Source: Nocardioides sp. S5
Lineage (GTDB): Bacteria; Actinomycetota; Actinomycetes; Propionibacteriales; Nocardioidaceae
Length of the DNA: 64,000 nucleotides
Assembly (NCBI RefSeq): GCF_017310035.1
Contig: NZ_CP022296.1
Location: 4,278,001 to 4,342,000, forward strand
Direction: 5' to 3'
In this document: one piece after another, positions 16,307-25,671 of the stretch
Position numbering within the stretch: the stretch's first letter is position 1
Layout of the letters: every line of letters starts with the position of its first letter
Program-made: the position numbers and the translations under genes
Notes under the pieces: model-generated
What the model was told of the DNA's origin: nothing
Databases searched by the model: none
Seen by the model: only the letters and a program-made list of their open reading frames with translations

Positions 16307-18615
16307 GAGCCGAGCACCGCCGGGAGGGTCGCCTGCCAGGCCGCCTTGACCTCGGCGACCGCGACGTCGAAGACGCCCTCGACGGAGATCGTGTCGCCGC
16401 CGGTGCGGCCGAGGGCCGCCAGGGGTACGCCGTGGCGCTCGGCGAGGGCGGTGAGCGCGTCGGCCTGGTCGTCGGTCACGGTCACCAGCACGCGGGCGGT
16501 GGACTCGGAGAACAGCGCGACGAACGGGTCGTCGCAGACGCCGGCCAGCGACACCGAGACGCCGATCCCCCGGCCGAAGGTCGACTCCGCCAGCGCCTGC
16601 GCCAGGCCGCCGTCGGAGAGGTCGTGGGCGCTGGTGAGCACGCCGTCGTGCGACGCGTCCTGCAGCAGCGAGGCCAGCGCCTGCTCGGCGGCGAGGTCGA
16701 GCCGGGGCGGGAGGCCACCGAGGTGGCCGTGCGCGACGTGGGCCCACTCCGACCCGGAGAGCTCCTCGCGCGTCTCGCCGAGGAGGAGCACCTGCTCGCC
16801 CGCGGCGGAGAAGCCGGTCGGCGTGCGACGCGTGACGTCCTCGATGACACCGAGCACCGCCACCACCGGGGTCGGCAGGATCGCGGTCTCGCCGGTCTGG
16901 TTGTAGAGGCTGACGTTGCCGCCGGTGACCGGGATCCCGAGCTCGAGGCAGGCGTCCTTCAGGCCGCGGCAGGCCTCGGCGAACTGCCACATCACGTCGG
17001 GGTCCTCGGGCGAGCCGAAGTTGAGGCAGTCCGACACCGCGAGGGGCCGCGCGCCGCCGGTGGCGACGTTGCGGAACGACTCGGCCAGCGCGAGCTGGGC
17101 GCCGGTGTAGGGGTCGAGCTTGGCGAAGCGGCCGTTGCAGTCGGTGGAGACCGAGACACCGAGGTTGGTCTCGGCGTCGACCCGGACCATGCCGGAGTCG
17201 GCCGGCTGCGCGAGCACGGTGTTGCCCTGGACGTAGCGGTCGTACTGGTCGGTGATCCAGGACTTGTCCGCCAGGTTCGGCGAGGCCACGAGCCGGAGCA
17301 GCGTGGACCGCAGCTCCTCGCCGGAGGCCGGCCGCGGCAGCGCCTCGGCGCCGTCGGCCTGGAGCGCGTCCTGCCAGGCGGGGCGGGCGAAGGGGCGGTG
17401 ATAGGTCGGGCCGTCGTGCGCCACCGACCGCGGGGGTACGTCGACCACGCGCTCGCCGTGCCAGTCGATGTGGAGCCGGCCGGTGTCGGTGACCTCGCCG
17501 ACCACGACGGCCTCGACGTCCCACTTCTCGCAGATCGTCATGAAGGCCTCGACGTCGCCGGGCTCGACGACCGCCATCATCCGCTCCTGCGACTCGCTCA
17601 TGAGGATCTCCTCGGGAGCGAGGGTGGAGTCGCGCAGCGGCACCCTGTCGAGCTCGACGTGCATGCCGCCGTCGCCGGCCGAGGCCAGCTCGGACGTGGC
17701 GCAGGACAGCCCGGCGCCGCCGAGGTCCTGGATGCCCGCGATGACGCCGGCGGCGAAGAGCTCGAGGGTGCACTCGATGAGCAGCTTCTCCATGAAGGGG
17801 TCGCCGACCTGGACGCTCGGACGCTTGGCCGGGCCGCCCTCGTCGAAGGTCTCGCTGGCCAGCACCGAGACGCCGCCGATGCCGTCACCGCCGGTGCGGG
17901 CGCCGTAGAGCACGACCTGGTTGCCGGTGCCGGTGGCGTTGGCGAGGTGGAGGTCCTCGTGGCGGAGCACGCCCACGCAGAGCGCGTTGACGAGCGGGTT
18001 GCCCGCGTAGGTCTCGTCGAAGACCGCCTCGCCACCGATGTTGGGCAGGCCGAGGCAGTTGCCGTAGCCGCCGACGCCGGCCACGATCCCGGGCAGCACG
18101 CGGGCGGTGTCGGGGGCGTCGAGCGGGCCGAAGCGCAGCGGGTCCATCACCGCGACCGGGCGCGCGCCCATCGCGAGGATGTCGCGGACGATGCCGCCGA
18201 CGCCGGTGGCCGCACCCTGGTAGGGCTCCACGAAGGACGGGTGGTTGTGGCTCTCGACCTTGAACGTCACGGCGTAGCCCTGGCCGATGTCGAGCACGCC
18301 GGCGTTCTCACCGATGCCGGCGAGCATCTTGCCGACCGGCGTCGTCTGCGGGATCTCGCCGAACTGCTTGAGGTGCACCTTGGTCGACTTGTAGGAGCAG
18401 TGCTCGCTCCACATCACGCTGTACATCGCGAGCTCCGAGCTCGTCGGCCGGCGCCCGAGGATCTCGCGGATCCGGGCGTACTCGTCAGCCTTCAGGCCGA
18501 GCTCGACCCACGGCTGGTCCCGCTCGGCATCGGCCGCGGCGATGGCGACCGTGTCGAGGGTGCCGGAGGCGCCAGAGGTGGTGGATGCGGACCGGTGGAC
18601 GCTCGTCTCGGGCAC
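16303..18615 (-). CDS. purL: Phosphoribosylformylglycinamidine synthase subunit PurL (small type)
   Basis: PurL is the synthetase subunit that converts FGAR to FGAM using ammonia delivered by PurQ, with PurS as linker. At 770 residues it is the small PurL of Gram-positives. Visible signatures include [12 protein letters not shown] near the N-terminus, [35 protein letters not shown] and [13 protein letters not shown]. The GTG start at 18615 (VPETSVHR) gives the usual N-terminus; the frame upstream is Arg/Pro-rich and non-coding in character. TAGATT ends 7 nt before the GTG. The partner genes purS and purQ are 5 kb away, separated by the type VII-like locus. A hairpin overlaps the stop codon. 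Confidence 0.97.
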   Translation of the reverse strand: MPETSVHRSASTTSGASGTLDTVAIAAADAERDQPWVELGLKADEYARIREILGRRPTSSELAMYSVMWSEHCSYKSTKVHLKQFGEIPQTTPVGKMLAGIGENAGVLDIGQGYAVTFKVESHNHPSFVEPYQGAATGVGGIVRDILAMGARPVAVMDPLRFGPLDAPDTARVLPGIVAGVGGYGNCLGLPNIGGEAVFDETYAGNPLVNALCVGVLRHEDLHLANATGTGNQVVLYGARTGGDGIGGVSVLASETFDEGGPAKRPSVQVGDPFMEKLLIECTLELFAAGVIAGIQDLGGAGLSCATSELASAGDGGMHVELDRVPLRDSTLAPEEILMSESQERMMAVVEPGDVEAFMTICEKWDVEAVVVGEVTDTGRLHIDWHGERVVDVPPRSVAHDGPTYHRPFARPAWQDALQADGAEALPRPASGEELRSTLLRLVASPNLADKSWITDQYDRYVQGNTVLAQPADSGMVRVDAETNLGVSVSTDCNGRFAKLDPYTGAQLALAESFRNVATGGARPLAVSDCLNFGSPEDPDVMWQFAEACRGLKDACLELGIPVTGGNVSLYNQTGETAILPTPVVAVLGVIEDVTRRTPTGFSAAGEQVLLLGETREELSGSEWAHVAHGHLGGLPPRLDLAAEQALASLLQDASHDGVLTSAHDLSDGGLAQALAESTFGRGIGVSVSLAGVCDDPFVALFSESTARVLVTVTDDQADALTALAERHGVPLAALGRTGGDTISVEGVFDVAVAEVKAAWQATLPAVLGS

Positions 18616-18622
18616 GGCCCCC

Positions 18623-18628
18623 AATCTA
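18623..18628 (-). promoter_or_regulatory. -10 hexamer of purL (leaderless type), overlapping the upstream stop codon
   Basis: TAGATT on the minus strand ends 7 nt before the purL GTG at 18615. Its first three bases form the TAG stop codon of the upstream WXG-like gene. Confidence 0.5.
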
Positions 18629-19822
18629 CCGCCGCTGCTCCCCGGGCTCCTCGCCGGGCGCATGGGGGACGACCGTGATCGCGGTGCCGGGGTCGCGCTC
18701 GGCCTCCCGCTCGGCCTCCCGCTGCGCCTTCCGGGCGGCCCGCTCGGCGCGCTTCTCCTCCAGCAGCGCGCGCTTGGCCTCCTTCTCCGCGTCCTTGTCG
18801 GCGTCCTGCGCCGCGCCCTGGCCGCCCCGGTCCGCCGGGTCACCGACCCGGGGCACGGCCCTGGCGCCCCTGGCTCCGTTGGCGCCCGCTCCGGCGGGGG
18901 CCGATCCGCGCGTGGCGCCGTCGTCGGGCCCCTCGAGCCGCGGAGTCGCCAGCCGGCGCGAGCCGGCCCGACCGCCCGCGACCTGGCGTGATGCGCTGCC
19001 GGCCCGGGCTCCCATCGCCCCCGCCGCCATCCCGCCGATCATGGGCGTGCCGCTGCTCGCGGCGCGCTTGCCCGCCCCGCGACGACCGAGGAGCGCACCG
19101 GCGGCCCCGGCGACCGGCGCGAGGCCGGTGGACGCGAGGCCGGTGAGGTCGGGGACGGACACCGAGACCGACGCGATCGGGGGAAGCGCCCCCACCCCGG
19201 TCTGGGCGGAGCCGGCGACCGAGGTCGAGGTCGAGGTCGAGGGCGCCACGAACGGCCCGACGCCGGGCTGCTGGCCGTCACCGCCCCAGCCGCCGGGGAA
19301 CTCGCCACCGGCGAGCTCGGTGAGCCGGGAGCGTACGTCGACGAGCTCGGCACGTGCGGCCCGCAGCCGGGCGCTCTCCTGGTCGAGCGACAGCGTCAGC
19401 CGCCCGCGGATCTCCTCGGCCTGCAGGTGCCCGCGGTCGACCTTGCCGCGGTCGTCGTCCTCCGAGGGGTGGAAGACGAGGTGGCGCGACTCGCCCACGA
19501 CCTCGTGGGGGATCACCGCGACAGTCGTCCAGGCCTGGTCGAGCTCCTTCTGCGAGGAGGTGATGATCGAGCTGATCGTGCGCAGCGACAGTGAGACCTG
19601 CCCGGCCAGGGCGGTGAACCGGTCGAGGTTGACCAGGACCTGCCGGCGGTGCTGCTCGTAGCTCTCCGCAGCCGCCGCGTCCCAGCCCTCCGTCGCACGA
19701 CGAGCCGCCTCGACGATCTCGTCGCCGTGCCGCGACATCAGTTCCGCGATCCGGGTCCAGGTCTCGGCCGCCTCGTCGAGCGGCCGCACGTCGGCGCGCA
19801 GCTGCCAGGGGTGGGCGGGCAC
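18626..19822 (-). CDS. WXG100-like protein with long low-complexity C-terminus (possible type VII secretion substrate)
   Basis: A 398-residue protein without a signal peptide. Residues 1-160 are predicted helical and hold a WXG-like motif, [10 protein letters not shown] (W47), followed by long amphipathic helices, as in ESX/WXG100 hairpins. Residues about 165-310 are Gly/Ala/Ser/Pro-rich with [15 protein letters not shown], like PPE/Esp tails. The last 70 residues are a charged Lys/Arg/Glu coiled-coil-like segment rich in [16 protein letters not shown]. The GTG start at 19822 lies 1 nt after the stop of the EspC-like gene, so the two are coupled. No effector or enzymatic domain is seen. The family call is an inference from motif and context. 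Confidence 0.7.
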   Translation of the reverse strand: MPAHPWQLRADVRPLDEAAETWTRIAELMSRHGDEIVEAARRATEGWDAAAAESYEQHRRQVLVNLDRFTALAGQVSLSLRTISSIITSSQKELDQAWTTVAVIPHEVVGESRHLVFHPSEDDDRGKVDRGHLQAEEIRGRLTLSLDQESARLRAARAELVDVRSRLTELAGGEFPGGWGGDGQQPGVGPFVAPSTSTSTSVAGSAQTGVGALPPIASVSVSVPDLTGLASTGLAPVAGAAGALLGRRGAGKRAASSGTPMIGGMAAGAMGARAGSASRQVAGGRAGSRRLATPRLEGPDDGATRGSAPAGAGANGARGARAVPRVGDPADRGGQGAAQDADKDAEKEAKRALLEEKRAERAARKAQREAEREAERDPGTAITVVPHAPGEEPGEQRR

Positions 19823-19823
19823 G

Positions 19824-20207
19824 TCAGCTCCCCCTCGGACCGCGGGGCGCGCCCTCGAAGCCGTCGAGCGCGACGTGGTGGGCCGCCCGCTCGAGCTCGG
19901 CCGCGACCGCGTCGTCGGCCCGGACCGCGTCCTGTGCCGCGTCGACCAGTCCCGCGACGCCGAGGCCGAGCGTCTGGACCAGCGCGGCCACGACCTCGCC
20001 CGCGTCGGCGAGCGAGTCGGCGTACGCCGTGGACACGGCGAGGGCGCCGGCTGCGTCGCCCAGCCCGTCGCAGGCGGTCGCGAGGTCCGGCAGCGCCGCG
20101 CTCCAGTCCTGGGCCATCGACCTCAGGACGCTCTCGGACGTGGTGGCGAGCTCGACCAGCCTGGTCGGCTCGACCTGCATCAGGAACCGCTTGCCGCTTC
20201 CGCTCAC
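19824..20207 (-). CDS. EspC-like type VII secretion target family protein
   Basis: A 127-residue helical protein resembling the ESX-1 EspC/T7SS target family. It has a short N-terminal strand-like segment (MQVEPTRLVELA), then helices rich in Ala (AMAQDW-like SMAQDWSAALPDL, ALAVSTAYADSLADAG). GTG 20207 is preferred: the nine codons before ATG 20180 keep high-GC third positions, and TATCCC sits 6 nt upstream in leaderless-promoter geometry. ATG 20180 is the alternative. It is the first gene of a two-gene minus-strand unit divergent from another WXG-type pair. No ESX core genes (EccB/C/D, MycP) are nearby. Confidence 0.65.
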   Translation of the reverse strand: MSGSGKRFLMQVEPTRLVELATTSESVLRSMAQDWSAALPDLATACDGLGDAAGALAVSTAYADSLADAGEVVAALVQTLGLGVAGLVDAAQDAVRADDAVAAELERAAHHVALDGFEGAPRGPRGS

Positions 20208-20230
20208 CTCAGCGGGATACCCGCGACCCC

Positions 20231-20269
20231 GTGGGCCAAACACGTCCGCGCGACGTCTGTGGGCAAACA
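20231..20269. repeat. Direct repeat pair GTGGGC(C)AAACA in the divergent promoter region of the type VII-like locus
   Basis: GTGGGCCAAACA at 20231-20242 and GTGGGCAAACA at 20259-20269 are spaced 28 nt apart (near three helical turns). Between them is the small inverted repeat CGTC/GACG. They lie in the 160-nt gap between the divergent gene pairs and could be a regulator binding site. Confidence 0.35.
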
Positions 20270-20367
20270 ACACTGTGGACGCGGTTTCGCCGCGGGGAGT
20301 TCGGGGAAGCAGGTCAGCACGGACCCCACCCCCGGGACCGCCTCAGGGAACGCCTCCAGGAGCCGCG

Positions 20368-21438
20368 ATGAACGCCGTGATGACCGTCGACCTGTCCGAG
20401 CTCGACGCCTGGTCCGCACAGGTCCAGCGTGCGAGCGACGACCTCACCGGGATCGCCCGCAACGGCGGCCACAGCCTCGTGCAGACCGACTTCGGCCCGA
20501 TCCTGGAGACGATGATGGGCGCGTACAACGCGCTGCTCCCGTCGGTGCACCAGTCGCTCGAGGACAACGGCACGGGCATGCGCGACCACGCCGAGGCCCT
20601 GCGCGCCACGGCCCGCGACTTCACGCTGACCGAGGACGGGGTCGTACGCCGCCACAACGCGCACGGCGTCGACGCCCGCGACGGGTCGAGCAGCTTCTTC
20701 GACGTCGCCGAGACCACGATCCGCCGCGCGGCACCGACCGAGACGAGCCTGCCGCAGATCAGCTTCGGCTTCCCCTACGACACCGTGTGCGACCTGGTGC
20801 GCATGCTGACCGGCTTCGACATCCGCGCCGAGCTCGCCGAGAAGATCGGCGGCGACGTGGTCGGCGCCTCGATGCAGGGGTCGTGCTTCGGCGGCCTCGG
20901 CACGTCGATGAAGGGCGTGGCGGCCAACCTGCAGAGCGGCGGCCAGACCATCTCGAAGACCTGGCAGGGCGGCGCCGCGGACGCCGCGATCGGGCAGATC
21001 GGCACGTGGGTCGCCTCGCTCGACACCCAGGCCGCGCAGCTCGTGCAGATGGGCCAGACCGTCGTCCAGATCTGCCGCGACGCCTGGCAGACCGCGCTGG
21101 CGGTCGTGCAGTGCGTGAGGTCGGCCGTGCAGACCGTCTCGGCGGCGCTCGCGACCATGAGCATCCCCGGCGTCGGCTGGGCCCGCGTCGTGCAGGCGGT
21201 CTTCCAGGCCTTCCAGGTCGTGATGAAGGCCTACCAGGCGATCATGAAGCTCATCAACGTCCTCCAGCAGGTCAAGGCCTTCATCGAGACGGTGAAGAAC
21301 TTCTTCGACGGAGACCGGGCGCCGGTCTCCACGGCCACCGCGCCGACCCTCGCCGGAGCCCCCAGCAGCGTCACGCGCGACCCGCGCTCGGTCGCCACGC
21401 CCACCATCGGTCAGCGCCCCGTCGCCGTCACGGCATGA
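20368..21438 (+). CDS. WXG-motif helical protein with hydrophobic C-terminal half (type VII secretion-like)
   Basis: A 356-residue protein. The first 110 residues resemble an EspC/WXG-type helical module (SELDAWSAQVQRASDDL). Residues 185-260 contain a second module with a true W-x-G motif at W199-Q-G201 (SKTWQGGAADAAIGQIG), the classical WXG100 turn. Residues 240-310 form long Val/Ala/Met-rich helices that could insert in membrane or self-associate. The tail (315-356) is Pro/Thr/Ala-rich and disordered. ATG 20368 has AGGAG 5 nt upstream. Its stop overlaps the start of the next gene by 4 nt. No toxin domain is recognisable. Confidence 0.7.
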   Translation: MNAVMTVDLSELDAWSAQVQRASDDLTGIARNGGHSLVQTDFGPILETMMGAYNALLPSVHQSLEDNGTGMRDHAEALRATARDFTLTEDGVVRRHNAHGVDARDGSSSFFDVAETTIRRAAPTETSLPQISFGFPYDTVCDLVRMLTGFDIRAELAEKIGGDVVGASMQGSCFGGLGTSMKGVAANLQSGGQTISKTWQGGAADAAIGQIGTWVASLDTQAAQLVQMGQTVVQICRDAWQTALAVVQCVRSAVQTVSAALATMSIPGVGWARVVQAVFQAFQVVMKAYQAIMKLINVLQQVKAFIETVKNFFDGDRAPVSTATAPTLAGAPSSVTRDPRSVATPTIGQRPVAVTA

Positions 21439-21836
21439 GCGAGGAGCTGCGCAGCCAGGCCGAGATCCTGGCCGCCATCGCCGGGGCGCGCGAGGACCTG
21501 ACCACCGGTCTCGCCGACCTGCGCGCGACCGTGGACGAGCTCACCTCGCGTCCCCTGCTCACCGAGGAGGAGAAGCAGGCCCTCGAGGAGCAGGCCGAGT
21601 CGGGCGAGCTCGGTGAGGACATGCGCACGCTGGTCGGCAAGATCAAGGACGGCGAGGACACCTGGGAGCAGGTCTTCTCCGGCGAGTCCCCCCGCGGCTC
21701 GCTCCTGCAGGGCCACCTCACGCGGATGTTCGAGGAGCACAAGGAGGACATCGCGCTGGCCTTCGAGGAGCTGATCGAGGCCGAGGAGGCCAAGGGCAAC
21801 TTCCTCTTCGACGAGGTGCCCACCAGCGATCACTGA
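21435..21836 (+). CDS. Small acidic helical protein coupled to the WXG-motif gene
   Basis: A 133-residue, strongly acidic, predicted all-helical protein (EEEKQALEEQAESGELGED; DIALAFEELIEAEEAKG). It starts within the stop of the WXG-motif gene (ATGA, 4-nt overlap), so the two products are made together. No family was recognised. The acidic character, small size and tight coupling are what one expects of a chaperone, adaptor or immunity partner for the preceding protein, but that role is inference. A short perfect hairpin follows immediately. Confidence 0.7.
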   Translation: MSEELRSQAEILAAIAGAREDLTTGLADLRATVDELTSRPLLTEEEKQALEEQAESGELGEDMRTLVGKIKDGEDTWEQVFSGESPRGSLLQGHLTRMFEEHKEDIALAFEELIEAEEAKGNFLFDEVPTSDH

Positions 21837-21856
21837 GAACTACACCTCTGTAGTTC
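21837..21856. terminator. Hairpin after the acidic protein gene
   Basis: Perfect 8-nt arms (21837-21844 and 21849-21856) close over a CCTC tetraloop directly after the stop codon. It is AT-richer than its surroundings and short. Confidence 0.55.
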
Positions 21857-21936
21857 GGTCGTAACCCTGTGACAGGTGTGACTGGTGTGGTTCTCTGGCC
21901 TCCGCCACCACGCTCGCCCGACCCGCCGGAGCCACC

Positions 21937-23289
21937 ATGCGTCGCCTGCCCCGTACGTTCCTCGCCGCCGCGACGCTCGTCCTCGCCGCACCCCTGGCGA
22001 CCCTCGCGCCCGCCGGGGCCGCGGACCAGCCGGCCCCCCGCCTGGCCTCGCAGCGCCAGGTCGCGCTGGCCACTCCCGGTGACTTCACCGGCTACGGCTT
22101 CGACCAGTGCGTCGCGCCGACGCAGAAGGCGATGAACGCGTGGTGGAGGAAGTCCCCCTTCTCCGCCGTCGGCATCTACATCTCCGGAGACTCACGCGCC
22201 TGCCGCACCCAGCCCAACCTCAGCCCCACCTGGGTCGCCACCCAGGTCGCGCGCGGCTGGCGGCTGCTGCCCATCGCCCTGGGCCCCCAGGCCTCCTGCC
22301 AGCCGCGGTTCCCACGCTACGCCGACGACTTCCGGATCAGCGCCACCCCTACCGGCGGCTACGCCAAGGCGGCCCAGCAGGGCGCGGCCGAGGCCGACAA
22401 GAACGCCGCCGACGCGATGGCGTACGGCATCGGGGCGGGCAGCACGATCTGGTACGACCTCGAGGGCTTCGACCTCACCAACACCCACTGCCGCGAGTCG
22501 GCGCTCGTCTTCACCAGCGCCTGGGTGAGCCGGATCAAGGCGCTCGGCTACGTCGCCGGCTTCTACTCCAGCGCCAGCTCGGGCATCAAGATGCTCGACG
22601 ACGCCCGCACGGAGCGGCCGGGCCAGTTCGCCCTGCCGGACCGCATCTGGATCGCGCGCTGGGACGGCGTCGCCAACACCTCGACGACCTACATCCCCGA
22701 GGACGGCTGGCGTCCCGGCGGCCGGATGAAGCAGTACCTCGGCGGCCACAACGAGACGTGGGGCGGCGTCACGATCAACATCGACAGCAACTTCATCGAC
22801 CTCGGCGCCGGCTCCCAGCCCGTGCCCGAGGGCCGCTGCCCCGGCACCCGTCTGGGGTTCTGGAAGTACCCGACCCTCACCCCGTCGGCGGCCCAGCCGA
22901 CGCGGGTCAAGGTGCTCCAGTGCCTGCTCACCGAGCAGGGCACCTACGCCGGGCCGGTCAACGGCTCCTACGACGCAGCGACCGTCGCGGCGGCGCGCGC
23001 CTGGCAGGCGAAGCGGAAGTTCACCCCCACCGACACCTTCGAGAAGCGGCACTGGACCGCCCTGCTCGCCGCCGGTGCGCGTACGACGGTCAAGCGCGGC
23101 TCGGTCGGCGAGTCGGTCCACCGCCTGCAGCGCGCGCTCAACGCCGCCGGGGCCGGACGCTTCCGGGCCAGCGGCGTCGTCGACGCCAAGACCGAGGCGG
23201 CCCTGCGGGCCTACCAGCGGCGCCTGCGCATCCCCGTCTCGGGCGTCGCGACCCGCCAGACCTGGAACAAGCTGCAGCAGGGTCGCTGA
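21937..23289 (+). CDS. Secreted DUF1906 glycoside-hydrolase-like protein with two peptidoglycan-binding domains
   Basis: A 450-residue secreted protein. A Sec signal (MRRLPRTFLAAATLVLAAPL, cleavage near APAGA at 25-29) is followed by a Rv2525c-like/DUF1906 TIM-barrel domain (about residues 46-290). That domain shows GFDQCVAPTQKAMNAW, IYISGDSRAC, WYDLEGFDL (possible acidic residues) and GFYSSASSG. Two PG_binding_1 repeats follow: RVKVLQCLLTEQGTYAGPVNG with its DAATVAAARAWQ helix, and KRGSVGESVHRLQRAL onward. It probably binds or cleaves cell-wall glycan. Its position right after the WXG-type pair suggests a cell-envelope link, though it has its own Sec signal and a hairpin lies between. Confidence 0.88.
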   Translation: MRRLPRTFLAAATLVLAAPLATLAPAGAADQPAPRLASQRQVALATPGDFTGYGFDQCVAPTQKAMNAWWRKSPFSAVGIYISGDSRACRTQPNLSPTWVATQVARGWRLLPIALGPQASCQPRFPRYADDFRISATPTGGYAKAAQQGAAEADKNAADAMAYGIGAGSTIWYDLEGFDLTNTHCRESALVFTSAWVSRIKALGYVAGFYSSASSGIKMLDDARTERPGQFALPDRIWIARWDGVANTSTTYIPEDGWRPGGRMKQYLGGHNETWGGVTINIDSNFIDLGAGSQPVPEGRCPGTRLGFWKYPTLTPSAAQPTRVKVLQCLLTEQGTYAGPVNGSYDAATVAAARAWQAKRKFTPTDTFEKRHWTALLAAGARTTVKRGSVGESVHRLQRALNAAGAGRFRASGVVDAKTEAALRAYQRRLRIPVSGVATRQTWNKLQQGR

Positions 23290-23295
23290 AACCGC

Positions 23296-23742
23296 TCAGG
23301 CGGGCGGGCCGAGGACCAGCGCCACGCCGGTGAGACCGGCGACTGCCACCAGACCGACGAGCAGGCCCTGCGCCGGGCGGCGCAGCAGCCACGCCGTGAC
23401 CCGCTCGACCGGACCGGCCGGGTGCTCGCTCCGCAGCCGCCAGTGCTGGCCGAGGAGCCCCGTGCGCTCGGCGTACCTCTCGAAGGGGATCGTGGCGAAC
23501 GGCGGCACCGCGGCCACCAGCCCCAGCGCCAGGCGACCCAGCGACCACCTCTGGTCGACCGCGACGAGCACGGCGGCCAGGCAGTAGGCGACGAAGACGA
23601 CGCCGTGGACCATGCCGAAGACCTGGACGCCGAGCTCGGTGGTCTCGGTGACGTACTTCAGGAACATCCCCGTCAGCAGCAGCGCCCAGGTGACGGCCTC
23701 GGCGAAGGCGGCGGTGCGGAAGAGGCGGTGCGGGGTGCTCAT
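23296..23742 (-). CDS. DUF3817 family integral membrane protein
   Basis: A 148-residue protein with the DUF3817 pattern: [24 protein letters not shown], then [17 protein letters not shown] and FERYAERTG. Three to four transmembrane helices are predicted, the last at residues 124-145. The ATG overlaps the purQ stop by 4 nt (ATGA), so it is translated with purS-purQ. The family is common beside purSQ in actinobacteria. The function is unknown. It ends 6 nt from the end of the convergent DUF1906 gene. Confidence 0.87.
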   Translation of the reverse strand: MSTPHRLFRTAAFAEAVTWALLLTGMFLKYVTETTELGVQVFGMVHGVVFVAYCLAAVLVAVDQRWSLGRLALGLVAAVPPFATIPFERYAERTGLLGQHWRLRSEHPAGPVERVTAWLLRRPAQGLLVGLVAVAGLTGVALVLGPPA

Positions 23743-24407
23743 GCGAAGGTGCGCTCGACGAGCGAGGTGAAGAACCCGAGCCCGTCGGTGCCGGGGCCGG
23801 TGAGGTCCTCGACCGCGTGCTCGGGGTGCGGCATCAGGCCGACGACGTTGCCGCGCTCGTTGGAGATGCCGGCGATGTCGCGCAGCGAGCCGTTGGGGTT
23901 GTCGTCGAGGTAGCGCGCCACGACGAGGCCCTCCCCCTCCAGCCGGTCGAGGGTGGGCTCGTCGGCGACGAAGCCGCCCTCGCCGTTCTTGAGCACGATC
24001 GTGACCTCGGCCCCGGCGGCGTACGCCGACGTCCACGGGGTGTCGACGCGCTCGATGCGCAGGCGCTGGTCACGGCACACGAACTTGCGGTGGTCGTTGC
24101 GGATGAGCGCACCGGGGAGCAGGTGGGACTCGCAGAGGATCTGGAAGCCGTTGCAGATGCCGAGGACGGGCAGGCCCGCGCCGGCGGCCTCGATGACCGA
24201 GGTCATCACCGGGGCGAAGCGGGAGATCGCACCGCAGCGGAGGTAGTCGCCGTAGGAGAAGCCGCCCGGCAGGACGACGGCGTCGACGCCCTTGAGGTCC
24301 TCGTCGCCGTGCCACAGCGTGACCGCCTCGTTGCCGCCGATGGAGACCGCGCGGCGCGCGTCGACGTCGTCGAGCGAGCCGGGGAAGGTGACGACGCCGA
24401 CCTTCAT
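23739..24407 (-). CDS. purQ: Phosphoribosylformylglycinamidine synthase, glutaminase subunit PurQ
   Basis: PurQ is the class I glutamine amidotransferase that supplies ammonia to PurL. The 222-residue protein has the nucleophile Cys85 in VLGICNGFQ and the catalytic His194/Glu196 in LMPHPEHA. The N-terminus [14 protein letters not shown] is typical. ATG 24407 overlaps the purS stop by 4 nt and the DUF3817 start overlaps its own stop by 4 nt, giving a tightly coupled purS-purQ-DUF3817 operon. The purL partner lies about 5 kb away on the same strand. Confidence 0.97.
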   Translation of the reverse strand: MKVGVVTFPGSLDDVDARRAVSIGGNEAVTLWHGDEDLKGVDAVVLPGGFSYGDYLRCGAISRFAPVMTSVIEAAGAGLPVLGICNGFQILCESHLLPGALIRNDHRKFVCRDQRLRIERVDTPWTSAYAAGAEVTIVLKNGEGGFVADEPTLDRLEGEGLVVARYLDDNPNGSLRDIAGISNERGNVVGLMPHPEHAVEDLTGPGTDGLGFFTSLVERTFA

Positions 24408-24688
24408 GCGCGACCGGCCTCGTGCGCCACCTCGGACACGGAGTGGTCCTCGACGTGGACCTCGTAGTCCTCGATCACCGGGTTGGACAGCAGCGTCTCG
24501 GCGACCTTGTCGATCTCGGCGAGCACCGCGTCGGTGATCTCGCCGTCGACCTGGAGCTCGAACCGCTTGCCCTGGCGGACGTCGGTGACGAGATCGAAGC
24601 CGAGGCGCGGCAGCGCACCGAGCACCGCCTTGCCCTGGGGGTCGAGGATCTCGGGCTTGGGCATGACGTCGACGACGACTCGGGCCAC
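24404..24688 (-). CDS. purS: Phosphoribosylformylglycinamidine synthase subunit PurS
   Basis: PurS is the small dimeric bridge that brings PurQ and PurL together. The 94-residue protein begins [19 protein letters not shown] and contains [16 protein letters not shown], both standard PurS segments. The GTG start at 24688 is preceded by CAGGAG at suitable spacing, and TAGAAT further upstream provides a promoter with a leader of about 44 nt. The 3' end overlaps purQ by 4 nt. The C-terminal extension after VHVEDH is slightly longer than usual. Confidence 0.95.
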   Translation of the reverse strand: MARVVVDVMPKPEILDPQGKAVLGALPRLGFDLVTDVRQGKRFELQVDGEITDAVLAEIDKVAETLLSNPVIEDYEVHVEDHSVSEVAHEAGRA

Positions 24689-24738
24689 GGGGTGCTCCTG
24701 GATGACAGCTGGGTGACAGATGGAGGCGGGCACTGCCG

Positions 24739-24744
24739 ATTCTA
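24739..24744 (-). promoter_or_regulatory. -10 hexamer of the purS-purQ-DUF3817 operon
   Basis: TAGAAT on the minus strand is close to the ideal -10 sequence. It implies a start near 24732 and a leader of about 44 nt containing CAGGAG, unlike the leaderless promoters elsewhere in the window. Confidence 0.6.
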
Positions 24745-24837
24745 GTGAGCCGCCGCGCGGACGCGCCGGGCGGGCATGACGGTGGACGGACGGGGGTACG
24801 CCCACGGCGGAGCCCGACGATGCGCGAGGAGGTCGCC

Positions 24838-25671
24838 ATGGCGAGGATCGGCATCTCCGGCTGGCGGTACGCCGGCTGGCGCGGACAGTTCTACCCACCC
24901 GGGCTGCTGCAACGTCGCGAGCTGGCCCACGTGGCCGGGCTGCTCACGACCGTCGAGGTGAACGGGTCGTTCTACTCGCTCCAACGGCCGTCGAGCTGGC
25001 GGGCGTGGGCGGCTGAGGTGCCCGAGGACTTCGTCTTCGGGGTGGAGGGCCCGCGGTTCGTGACGCACATGAAGAAGCTGGTCGACGTCGAGGCGCCGCT
25101 CGGCACCTTCCTCGCCTCCGGCGTGCTGTCGCTGGGCGACCGGCTGGGCCCGCTCCTGTGGCAGCTGCCGCCGAACCTCGGCTTCCACCCCGACCGCCTC
25201 GCGGCGTTCTTCGACCTGCTGCCGCGCACCACCTCCGCCGCGTCGGCGTACGCCGCTGCGCACCACGACGCCTCGAAGCTCAAGGAGCCGGCCGACACCG
25301 CGGCGCCGGTCGACCGGCCGCTGCGGCACGTGCTCGAGGTGCGGCACCCGTCCTTCCGCACGCCAGAGTTCTGCGAGCTCCTGCGCGCGCACGGGATCGG
25401 GATGGTCGTGGCCGACTCCGCAGGCACCTGGCCGATGTTCGACGAGGTGACCAGCGACGTGGCCTACGTCAGGCTCCACGGCGACACCGCGCTCTACGCC
25501 AGCGGCTACTCCCCCGCCGCCCTCGACCGCTGGGCCGAGAAGGTGCGGGCCTGGGAGGCCGACGGGCTCGACGTGTTCGTCTACTTCGACAACGACGCCA
25601 AGGTGCACGCGCCCTTCGACGCGATGGCGCTGCAGGAGCGGCTGGGGATCCGGCCGCTGGGGAACGATTGA
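24838..25671 (+). CDS. DUF72 (YecE-like) family protein
   Basis: A 277-residue TIM-barrel-like protein. It opens with [19 protein letters not shown], the conserved N-terminal strand of DUF72. It also has [44 protein letters not shown] and YVRLHGD..YASGYS, followed by [14 protein letters not shown], all typical of the family. Biochemical function is unknown. ATG 24838 is 5 nt after AGGAGG at 24827-24832, which excludes the longer in-frame start at 24745. It is divergent from purS. Confidence 0.92.
   Translation: MARIGISGWRYAGWRGQFYPPGLLQRRELAHVAGLLTTVEVNGSFYSLQRPSSWRAWAAEVPEDFVFGVEGPRFVTHMKKLVDVEAPLGTFLASGVLSLGDRLGPLLWQLPPNLGFHPDRLAAFFDLLPRTTSAASAYAAAHHDASKLKEPADTAAPVDRPLRHVLEVRHPSFRTPEFCELLRAHGIGMVVADSAGTWPMFDEVTSDVAYVRLHGDTALYASGYSPAALDRWAEKVRAWEADGLDVFVYFDNDAKVHAPFDAMALQERLGIRPLGND

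Noticed and set aside
16195..18678. 827-residue plus-strand frame opposite purL
   Set aside because: Antisense shadow of purL; composition is non-protein-like and no domain is visible.
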